A stretch of DNA of 64,000 nt. Origin: Hydnum rufescens UP504 (taxonomy: Eukaryota > Basidiomycota > Agaricomycetes > Cantharellales > Hydnaceae). Position numbers and translations under genes: made by a program. Shown here in pieces: positions 48,890 to 58,900 of this stretch (position 1 is the first letter of the stretch; every line of letters begins with the position of its first letter). The DNA is taken from positions 62,001 through 126,000 of the forward strand of contig MU129079.1 in the NCBI GenBank assembly GCA_014904985.1, written 5' to 3'. The notes below the pieces were generated by a model. The model was given only the letters and a program-made list of their open reading frames with translations, did no database searches and was not told the DNA's origin.

Positions 48890-50171
48890 TCAGTCGCCGA
48901 TCTCAATGATCTCGCCTTTGTTGAATATCCTCGTCGAGATATCTCTAGGCTCCGGCTTCACTGAGGCAATCTTCGCTCGTTTCTTCGCAGCAACCTTGGC
49001 CTAAGGTGGGATACAATGTTTGAGTCTCATGAGAGAGACCAGGAGGAAGTCCAATTGTCGGGCATTACACACTTTCAACCGAGCGTACGCGGCAGCCTCT
49101 TCCTCATCTGTCAATACGCTGTCTCTTCCCTCTCTCGTTTTACAGACGCATTCCCTGTGGCTGGTTTTACGACCGGAGGTGACGAGGGAGGCCTGGGAAT
49201 GATTTCATGAACGATCAGAAGCTCTGGAAAAGAGAGGTCATTCATGACCACACCACATTAGCGAAGTAGCTCAATTTTCTAGCCTTTTGGGGCGTAGTGA
49301 AATATTATATCTAAAAAGAAAACAGTATCAGCTGGATTCTTCCAGTGACTGTCAATCAAGACCCTCATTCAGGGATGGTGTGTTGGGATGACTTCTACGC
49401 GACACCTTGCCCAAGCCTTCAACACGCCCAATTCGGCACCCAAGTTGGTATCTGTAAGCTATATTCCAAGGAACGCAAGATGTCACAATACTTACGAGAT
49501 TACATGTCCTCCGCTTTTTTGACCGTTCATTCAAGGCAGGTGGAGCGATGACCCCGTGAGAAACAGCCGGAGGCACCTCATAGAAGTCTGGCCCGACACT
49601 GCGGACATAATCGAGGCAGGGCGTATGGTTCCCAACGATTTAATCTGGTCCTCTGAGAGTTGGGTATCATCACTCTCTACGAAAGACAGTGAATATCTCT
49701 AAAATCCCACCACTACATAGGCAAAGATATACCCAAAAGCTTGAGCTTGGAAAAACAAAGCCTAAGACGTCAAATTAAGCATTTGCAATGCTGCACTAGA
49801 TTACCGCATACTTCTGCCTTTCGATGCCTCCTTCTGTTGTTATACGATCGATAGATCCGGGACCTACGCTGTATTCCCCTGCACATTCTTCGCTCCCATC
49901 GAAATAGATTCTGAGAGCCAGCATCCTCCCAGGAAGGTTGGGAGCTGATTCGGAGTCCATGTCTATTTCGAACGCCTGAGATGGTGGTACAAAGTCAAGC
50001 TTATTCCGGGACATCGGAATGGGTGAAAAGACAGCATGCCTTGCCTTCCTCTTCCTGTGACGCCACCCAACGGGTGACCTTATTCCCCTCCGCGACGACA
50101 GAGTATTCTGGGAGATATTCACCCTCACACAAGATACGGAATTCAAAACCAGCACCAGGTGCGTGAGCCAT
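48890..50171 (-). CDS. DUF7918-type protein, copy 5 (cassette unit 3)
   Basis: Start ATG at 50171 (MAHAPGAGFEFRILCEGEYL), VTRWVASQEEEGKACCLFTH, AFEIDMDSESAPNLPGRM, LALRIYFDGSEECAGEYSVG, IDRITTEGGIERQ, APPALNERSKKR near 49520, ELLIVHEIIP, VKREREDSVLTDEEEAAAYA, and the tail KVAAKKRAKIASVKPEPRDI ending NKGEIIEIGD, TGA at 48890. An extra EE and the change of Cys to Arg (TRWV instead of TCWV) set it apart from copies 3 and 4. The 725-bp insertion lies about 130 bp upstream of the start and may have replaced its promoter. Confidence 0.7.
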
Positions 50172-50292
50172 GATGCTTTGCTGGTGCAATGTTGGACCAG
50201 ACGTGTGGATTTCGCGGAAAGTTCCTAATGCATCAATCGTGACCGCCAGATGTAGCAGGCAGTCGGATGCAACTAAAAATGGCGTATACGCA

Positions 50293-51032
50293 AGCACGAT
50301 AGTCTAGGCAGACGTCTGCCTCCAGATCAAAAGGCTTAGTCTCGTAACCAGACCAAGCTTACGCGAGCGTAGCTCCGGTCTGGTTACGAGACTACAAAAG
50401 GCTTACTGTTAGGTCCCAATTTCGGAAGTATCCGGCTCGCTGCACAGTCAAGTGACTTCATGAAATTTACATGCAAACCACCGCAAACAACACCAATGTG
50501 AACTAAATGCCCACCTTTGACTGGTCTAAACAAAGCAGAAAATATCCAAAAGTCTGTCAGACATGCAAAATAAACTTCCAGACCCTTCGGAATATGATCT
50601 AGATGACGGGCAACCACAAGTCATCAGTACTATTCTAAACAGAGCAGACTTGTTCTCTCTCAGGGCCGGAGCGGGCGGTAAACGGTACATCTACCAGGAT
50701 TCAAGGCTTCCTAAAGAAATAACAGAAATTTCAGGTTGTTGGCCTTTGATTGCATCAGGTATGCCATCAATTTTCTTGGGATCAGTCTTCCTTGGAGTGT
50801 GCTTTCAAAGGGTAGGGGAAGATGACTTATTGCTGATGTGCACTCCCTGAGAAATAGGCATCTTAAGCAATTGAGACATGAGGGAGTTTGTCTTGGGTGG
50901 GCAGGTCACATGAAGGCAGATATATTATATAACACCGGCGGAGGCCTTTAACGCCGAATTGGGGACCCGCGTCTGGAAGCAGACGTCACGCGGAGCGTGA
51001 CGGCTGCCTAAGGAGACTAAAGCACGATAGTC
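50293..51032. mobile_element. About 716-bp insertion with 12-bp flanking duplication
   Basis: AGCACGATAGTC occurs at 50293-50304 and again at 51021-51032, flanking an insert absent from the matching place in cassette unit 1 (about 39995-40030). Near the ends TAGGCAGACGTC (50305) and GACGGCTGCCTA (about 51001-51011) are inverted repeats. A stem pairing TAGTCTCGTAACCAGACC with GGTCTGGTTACGAGACTA sits at 50337-50395. A 95-codon frame inside (50563-50850, +) is not recognised. The duplication length would suit a DNA transposon with long target duplications, but 12 bp is unusual and part could be chance. Confidence 0.6.
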
Positions 51033-51083
51033 CTCTCAATTGCGATGCGTACACGCTCTTCGTAGGGGACGTAAATCAAGATA

Positions 51084-53692
51084 TCAATCATCAGACTCCC
51101 GCAACTTCCGCCTTGAAGGCACCTGAGAGCTCTGGTCCTCTTCGTCGTCGACAATGATTATGGTCGGCACTGGTCCTTGAACCAGTATACACCACCGTAT
51201 TTGGGAAAGAAATACCAAAGGAGTGAACCCAAAAATACCCCGCCAAGTACAACTACCGCTTTAAACAACAAAATGTCAAAGGAACCCATGTTGTAAGAAA
51301 ATAATTGAGCCGATCCGCAGAATACGCTAATGCTTGCTTACTAGTTAGGGGGAAACATCTTTTGTTTCATAGCCTTCTCTAACCCACACGGGGCACATCA
51401 TCACTGTACACACAATAGTTCATATGCGATGCATTGGTCTGGGGAGTGCTCGGGAACATGAAGGTCACGCTGATGAACGACATGAACGAGACAGAAATAA
51501 TAGCCACAGAAAGCCCTAGGAAACATCGTCAGGCTAAGTTAATCGTATGGTTATGAGAATCGCTAGTTAGCCATCTTCCGAGGTAGAATGGACCAAGTTG
51601 AAAATTGTCAGTGGACCTAAACGCGAAGCGAGCAACGATTGGAATAGAGTACTGTGCGCAAGTTCAGATGATTATCTAAAAGAAGGAAACATAGGTACGT
51701 ACAACACAGCTACGGACACCTATTCAAGAGGGGTGCCAGTGTCTCTGACATCAGTCCGAGAAACCCACAGAAAAGATAGCAACGACAACAGCCAGACCCG
51801 CAGAAGGCAATACGACTGCACATGTCGCTGTAAACCACACAGCTAGACAGACATGTTGACAAGGAAAACTCAGAGACGATGAGAAACGACCTAACTGTTC
51901 ACAGGTGTACCGGCATACGAGGTCATGCGGTACAAGTAGCGTGAAAAGGGAAGCGCACCATCCCGTGAGAATGCAAAGACTGCCGCGACGCTGCAAGGTA
52001 GTGAAAAATGAAGAAATCGGCTATGAATCGAAATGCGTAGCCAAAGAAGTCACAAGAGATTCCCCCACCATACTGCTGCCCATCGTGTACTGTGCAATGA
52101 CAAAGGCCCACGGTGCGATAGTTCCCCTCTGACCCAGAGAATTAAAGGGGATCACAGCCATCGGTTGGCTGATTGGATCATTCAGGATGGCATTTATATT
52201 TGTGCCTGTGAAGAGAGATAGGACGATCAAGATAGCGGTGCGTAATATACCGCCGATGGCGGTGGCTCCAGCGATTGCCCATGGGACAGCGGTTGCGGCA
52301 TTCGTTCTGAGCAATTCCGAACCGATATAAGAACAAAAGGGCCAAGGGTCAAGGGCAAAGTGGGGCATACGCTTCCTCACTAATGCGTACACTCGAATTG
52401 AAGGAGCCTAAATCAACATGTGACACAATAGTTCAGCTCGTGAAGAACTTACAAGCGGAAAAAACACACCGATGGTCCACACCGAGGCTAACAACGAAAA
52501 GATAAGTGGGTATCTATTAGGCCAGCCAGTCACTATTGTGGGACTTCAGCCTTGGATGAGTTGAACGAAAATGAATGCCCACAGTTCGTAAAATTGCCCA
52601 GTGCGTACGAGGCACTACTATGGAACTCCTTTGGTGTCGCTACAGGGATGGTAATAATCACAGCAGACAAAGTCTTAACGACAGTCTCATGTCATGTATG
52701 AATAATCTAAGGAAGGGAAACTAGCCCATGACGGACGCGATGTTTACTACAGCATAAATATTCTGTAGTCGGGCCGGAACCGTTGTCCCTAAAGTAACAA
52801 GAATCAATGTCAGCTATCGTCGGGTGCCCTGCTTGGCACAGAAGAAATAATACACACCTGCAAAGCAGAGCATGCGAAAACACGACAGCAACATACACGG
52901 CGCTTTCGCCAGCGAAGTCAGATTGGAGATAGAGACAAAACTACACAGACGACCCACAAAGGTTGTCTGTTTGTGCGAGTAAATGATTGACCCGGCGACC
53001 CTCTAGTCGCCGCTGCCATAATTTGCAGTGCTGCACCCCAATCAATTGAAGCAACCCCGGATATGGATCCGATGGTGTTCGCATCTAAAGCTTAATGGGA
53101 TTAGGTTAGTGATTCCATGGGATAGAGTGGAGAATGAAAACGCACGTCCGACAACCCACGCGAGCACATTCTTGTATCGCGTAGAAGAGAGTGTATGGAT
53201 CCAAAAATAGAGCTGGATGCGAGGGGTCGGTATGTATGAAAGGAAGAAGGGGGGGGGGACGTATTCCACCAGATGTTGGGGCTGCACTTGCCAGCCGGCC
53301 ATCCTGATGCCAATGCACAATAGGAATAATGAGGCGACGAACCAACCCCAAACCATAGCGCTAGGGCCTCCATTTCTGGGTGATGCAAGATAAGTAAAAG
53401 GAGTGATAGATAGAAAGAGCGATGGGGCTCACGGCGCGGCACATATCAAGAGCACGCAATCGAAGGGAGCAGCTCGATGATCGAAAAAGATATGCCAAAC
53501 ACCTCGAAGGTGGAGAAGGCGCGTTTAAACTCTTGCTTGTAGTCAAGTTTGGCCAGAATTTCTTCGTCTGGGTACAAGAAAGCGACCTTTTCTGGTCAAG
53601 GCGCTTGGGACCATGGTTTCCTGTTAATCCAATATTCTATACTGACGTCGAATATGTTGGTTTTTGAACAGGCTGGAGACCAGTTCAAGCAT
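51084..53692 (-). CDS. Amino-acid/GABA permease, copy 3 (best preserved)
   Basis: Segments in order: DEEILAKLDYKQEFKRAFST, FEVFGISFSIIELLPSI, LYFWIHTLSSTRYKNVLAWV, a PTxGQ-type segment, FDSS-type region, NDPISQPMAVIPFNSLGQRG, APWAFVIAQYTMGSSMV, AASRQS then FAFSRDGALPFSRYLYRM and TSYAGTPVN, AIISVSFMSFISVTFMFPST, PKYGGVYWF and PVPTIIIVDDEEDQSSQVPS ending RKLRESDD with TGA at 51084. Three one-base breaks (about 53440, 51975 and 51183) interrupt otherwise well-kept coding sequence and could be assembly errors, in which case this is the only functional copy of the three. It is a predicted plasma-membrane amino-acid carrier. The ATG at 53692 is tentative; confident coding starts near 53590. Confidence 0.6.
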
Positions 53693-54605
53693 CATTGAGT
53701 GGGTTAGCGCCTGAAATGCGCCATGGGATGTTCGTCCTCGCGTTGTTCTTTAGCACTGCGTTCAACGCCTTTCCATTGATAGTCATACCTCAGGTTTCCC
53801 TTGTCTACCCCCCTGTTGTACTCAGAGAAAACGACTTGACAATTTGGATTCAAATGCCTGAACGGAAGGGTACGCAAAAGGAAGCTAGCCGGAAAATGAA
53901 AAGGGACAACAGTTCCAATTACCAATCTCAGAATTAATAACATGAGGGGTCGCAAGATAACGAATGCACTCGCTTGTTGGTCTTGATGAAGTCTCGTACC
54001 ATTTGAAGACTCTCGATATCTCCGCCAACAAAACCTTGTGGATCGTGTAGAATGAGGCGCTGGGTATCATCAGAGGAAAGTTCTTGGTCAATATGGTGTT
54101 GAGTGGCATGGTCGTCAGAGGTCCTCTATCGCATTTGAATGAAATAAGGGCCACTTCGGCTGCAAGAGAAACGTTTCTGGGAAACGCATTTCTCAATATA
54201 AAAATGGGGAAGTTTCTAATTGTTTCATTACTTTTATGTTGAGAACCGCATTTCCTAGAAACGTTTCTGGTGCAGCCGAACTGGCCCTGATTCGCGGACC
54301 CCGTCCTTTCAACCATAGCCGCTGTATGCTGATTGGGACGTGTTGGGCCAGACTCCATTGCAGTCACATAAGGAAAGGGCCCAAAAAGCCTAGTGAATTT
54401 CACATAGGGAATAGGGCACCCAGATAACAATATCGTCCTGGCTTGGGATCCGAGGAGTCTCCGGGGAGGTTCATGCTTCTCGATAGAAGTTATTCAAGTT
54501 AACGTAACAGGAGAGCTCTCGTTTCCTGGCTTTTAGCATATGGACGGAGGGATCTCATATTTCGCACTCTCCTGCACTGACGCTCTCTCTCTTTGATCTC
54601 CAGCG
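53693..54605. other. Intergenic region
   Basis: Holds a MITE (54147-54288, listed separately). A 181-codon minus-strand frame (53885-54430) runs through the MITE palindrome and is not accepted as a gene. The promoter of the GTPase gene should lie in the last 300 bp. Confidence 0.45.
54147..54288. mobile_element. MITE, 142 bp
   Basis: Terminal inverted repeats of about 55 bp: AGGGCCACTTCGGCTGCA on the left and TGCAGCCGAACTGGCCCT on the right. Each arm also contains the self-palindrome AGAAACGTTTCT. A 28-nt AT-rich centre separates the arms. Non-coding. Confidence 0.82.
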
Positions 54606-55911
54606 ATGTGGAAATATATTCGCAAACTTTTCAAAGCCAGCAACAAAGACACAGATAGGCGCTTCAGGGTCCTCATACTTGGACCGGCGAACGCAGGAAA
54701 GACCACTCTACTCGAGCGACTAACGGACAGCCCTGCCGGTGCGGCCATAGTGGCCCGGAACGGAAAACGTGTAATTATTGTAGATGCTTGGACTCAGTAG
54801 AGATGCAGATCTAATTTATCCTTTTATCCCAGGTCAAGGGGGCTCCCAGGGGATATGATCAAGTAAGAGCCATCCTAGCGAATGTGCGCTGAGGTTGCTC
54901 CATGTTTTCATACCATGCAGCGGGGGATCCACAATATCGATGATGAAATCACTTACGCATCAAACCCGGCATTCGTTTTCCATGACTCTGGGGGTTTCGA
55001 GGCGGGAGGGGTCAAGGAGGTCGAGGCCGTCTGGAAATTTATTCGAAAACGCTCGTTAGTTTCGCCTTCTCAGCAGTTGCATGCGATTTGGTGCGTTCAC
55101 CCATGCAGTTCACACGTCGTCATACTTGGACTCATCAATCACCGCAGGCTCTGTATTCCAACAGATAATGACAGGCCCTTTGGATTCCTGCAGTCAGGCT
55201 TTTTCTCCAAATCCACAGCATCAGGTATGTCCCATCAATAGCGGCCTTCGACACTATCTGTTACACACTGGTCCATGTATCTTATTCAGTGCCTGTTATT
55301 GGAATTTTCACCAAGTTGGATGGGAGAAGGATCAAAGTGGAGATTGAGGTTCTAGGCCCTACTCCCAGTCCATCCGATTTCCATGATCGTGCCCAGGAGG
55401 TGGATCGGGAAGTAGCTGGATTTATCAATGGACTCCAGACACAATTTCGGAATGAGCAGTACCCACCTGCTGGTTTCATTGAGGTTGGAAGTATGTATAC
55501 TCTATCCAAGCAGCAATTTGGCACTTAAATCTATGGCCTAAAAGACATGGACGAAGTTAGTGAGCGCAGCACAGCATCATGTAACAAACTTCTCCGAGTC
55601 ACTATGGATGCTCTTCCCCATGAGACCCAGAGATCATTGCTCGGGCTCACGGTTTGGAAAAGAAACCGCCGGGTTCACACCATATATGTTTTAAGGCGGT
55701 GAGTTTGGATGTCCAGCAGATTGATGGTCCTAACAATTGTGTCTATCTCATAGTGTCCTTCATGCTGGAGCCGAAGGTCTTGTCTCAAGCTGTATTGATG
55801 GGATGATGATACAATTTGACATGTTCAGGGAACATTGTGGTGAGAGCCCAACAACCTGGGAATGATGAAGAATCAGAGTTACGGGCAGATAGGGGCTTCA
55901 GGATTCTCATG
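54606..55911 (+). CDS. AIG1-like P-loop GTPase (G domain) at the head of an array-bearing gene
   Basis: ATG at 54606 (MWKYIRKLFKASNKDTDRRF), then G1 RVLILGPANAGKTTLLERL (about 54675), RGIHNIDDEITYASNPAFVF, G3 HDSGGFEAGG (about 54980), LHAIW, CIPTDNDRPFGFLQSGFFSK, PVIGIFTKLDG (G4 TKLD, about 55310), FINGLQTQF with YPPAGFIEVG, and RSTASCNKLLRVTMDALPHE. Six or more short introns are needed. After the domain, a further segment reads NDEESELRADRGFRILM at 55860-55911, which resembles the start of a second G domain just before its P-loop. GTGAGT at 55912 then opens the intron-like array, so the protein continues through it or beyond the window. Agaricomycetes carry many such GTPases of unknown role. 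Confidence 0.75.
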
Positions 55912-58900
55912 GTGAGTGAGTGTATCCCTTGCACAACATTTCAGGTACTCATTGTACATGGGCTGTAACTGTGGCAACTGATTCTGATAATATTACACAT
56001 TATTATTCATTGGGTGGTGTTGACAACATAGGAGGTATGGTTGCATGTTCACATTTGGTGCACAGTCATCAGCTTATATATATCTTTGTGGCACTGCCAA
56101 TGCAGTTGGTCAGTTTGGATCTCTGACAGTTTGAATACAGGCTGATACAATTTTTGGTGCCATTGGGAACACAGTATGTGAGTTCAAGATCCTCCACAAT
56201 TGTATGCCTGGTCATTCCTGATGTAGCTTCTCATGGGATCCACAACACAGGGGGTGAGTTTATGTCTCTTAGTTTGTGTGAGGTCACTGGGTGTATATCT
56301 TTTGTTGGCATGGATAACATAGCATGTGAGGAAGGATCTCCCATCCTCACTGTCACCTACTGACACATCACTTGGTGACATCAACAATGTAGGAGGTGGG
56401 ACTCCACCTGTTACAGTTTGATATGTGGTTGGTCACTAGCTGATGGAACATTTGCTGGTATGAACATAGGATGTGGGTTGGCTGTCCCCACCATTTAATG
56501 CATTCTGGCTGACTCATACATCCATGGCATAACAACATAGCATGTATGTCTAGATGTCTTGGAACTTGGAATTTGATGGATGTTCATTGAATTTTGTTGA
56601 CATTCACATTGTAGTATGTAAGTGTGGATTCAATATGACATCCATGGTTGATGAATAATTATGTGGGGTGGATAAAACAGGAGGTTAGTCCATATCTCCT
56701 GGCTTTCATGGGTGATTGTTGCCCAATGCACCATTTGGTGACATGGATAATGTAGTATGTAAGTTGAAATTTCTTGTAAGTTAATATATGATCACTAGTT
56801 GATCCATCATCCAATGGCATGGACAATGTAGAAAGTAAGCCTGGATATGTTGCAATTAGATGTGCTTGGGCAAGCTGATATCTCATTATCTGTCATGGAC
56901 AATGTAGGGAGTAAGTTTACATCTGTCACAGTCTGATGCATGGTCCCATGTTGATACATCATTTTGCACTGACATCACAGCATGTAAGTTTGGATATTTT
57001 CCAATTTGATGTATGGGCACTGGCTGATACATTGTTGTATAATGCTGATAATATAGCAAGTAAGTCTGAATCTCTTGCACCTTGATGCACCATCACTAGC
57101 TGACACATCACTGGATGGAATTAACAATATAGAAAGTGAGCTGCTTTAAATTTTGTGACTGATCATTGGCTGATCCATCTGTGTGGTATGGACCATGTAG
57201 GAGGTGAGTTGATGTTTCCCATTCTTATTAGTCACTACCTGATATTGTTCAATGCCATCAACAATGGAGGGTGTAAGTCTGGACAGTTCCCAGTTTGATG
57301 TCTGAGTGCTAGCTGATACCTTGCTTGGTGGGATTAACAACATAGGAAGTAAGTATATGGCTCCCACCATCTCTGGGTAGTTGCTGGGCTGATACATTCA
57401 TTGGTGGCACTAACAACACAGAATGTGAGCCTGAAATCCATACTATTCAGTCCACTGTGTTGGCTAATACATCTTTTGATAACATTGACAATGTAGGATG
57501 TAGGGCTGGTTCTCTTCCAATGCAATGCACAAATGCAGACTGATATTTCTTGGTCTGACATGGCCAATGTAGGAAGTAAGGCTGGGTCTCTCACAATTTA
57601 ATGCATTGCCACTCTCTGATACATTGTTTGGTCCCATTGACAATGTAGCATGTAAGTCAGATCTCTTCTAATTGATTGTCCAGTCACTGACATATGTTCT
57701 TTGGTGACATTAATAATGCAGCATGCAAGTTCTGAACACTGCCACTTTGATCCACAATCACTGGCTGATACATTCTGAATGAACTTGACAATCTAGTGGG
57801 TGAGCTGGGCCCCCCTTTGGCTCAGTGTATGGTGATTTTCTGATTTCACTGATGATATCAACAATGTAGCTGGTGGGCCCATGAGCTCTTACAATGAGAT
57901 GCAGGATTGCTGGCTGATTCACCACCTGGTTGCATTGACATGTAGGAAGTGAGTGAGATCCTGCACCACTTGATATATGGGTGTTGGCTGATACTGTGTC
58001 GCAAATGTAGGGTGTATGTTGAGATCTCTTGCAATTGATATGAGCTCACTGATCAATACATTTGTTTGGTGGCATGGACAATGTAAGGTGGTAAGCTTGA
58101 TCCAGCATCATTCATTGAGTGGCCCAGAATTGATATATTTGGGTGCCCTTGACACAATAGTATGTAAGTCCAGGTTTCATACTGGTTGTTGCAGGGTTCC
58201 TCCCTCATTCAGCTTTTTGTGGCATTCACAAACAAGAGGGTAGGTCTGGATACTTGAATTCTACACATTATTGCTGGATGATTTATTGTATGGTGTTGAT
58301 AACATAGATGGTAAGATTGGACCCCTAAAAATTTGATGCAAAGTGCTGCACTGATAAGTTGGTTGGTCAACCTGAAGGATGTAAGTGCATATCACCCACC
58401 TGATGGTTACCAATTGATACATCTTAGGGTGACATGGACAATGTAGGAAGTAAGTCCAGATGACATGGAATCCAATGGATTGGCACTTGCTGATTGAGCT
58501 TTGGTGGCATTGACAACACAGCATGTAAGTATGGATGGTCTAGAATTCAATGGATTGTTGCATGCTAATTCATCTCTTGGGGGCATACAATGTAGGCTGT
58601 AAGTCTGGATGTCAGAACTCAATGGCCTGTCACTTGCTGATTCATCTTGTGGTGGCATTGTCAACATAGGCTGTAAGTCTGGATGTCAGGGAATTCAATG
58701 GATTGTCACCTGGTGATTAATCCTTTGGTACCATTCACAACATAGCATGTGAGTCTGGGTGTCATAGAATTCAATGGATTGTCACTTGCTGAGTCATCTT
58801 GTGGGCATTGACAACATAGTTTGTAAGTCTGAATGCCATAGAATTCAATGAATTGTCACTGACTGATTGATCACTTGGTGGCATTGGCAACATAGCTAGT

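Larger units (their letters stand above)
38423..53692. repeat. Segmental duplication: three DUF7918 + permease cassettes
   Basis: Units at about 38423-42420, 42738-45930 and 48770-53692 share the same order on the minus strand: a DUF7918-type gene, then (upstream on that strand) an amino-acid permease copy. Flanks are shared too: TTTATTACATT...GATTCACCC lies past each DUF7918 stop, and GTCTGATCCCA...CTGTTTTC lies beyond permease copies 1 and 2. A kinase relic and a MITE separate units 2 and 3. By-eye identity is about 75-90%, so the duplications are not recent assembly duplicates. Confidence 0.8.

Noticed and set aside
53885..54430. 181-codon minus-strand ORF
   Set aside because: It crosses the whole MITE palindrome; the sequence on either side shows no coding character.
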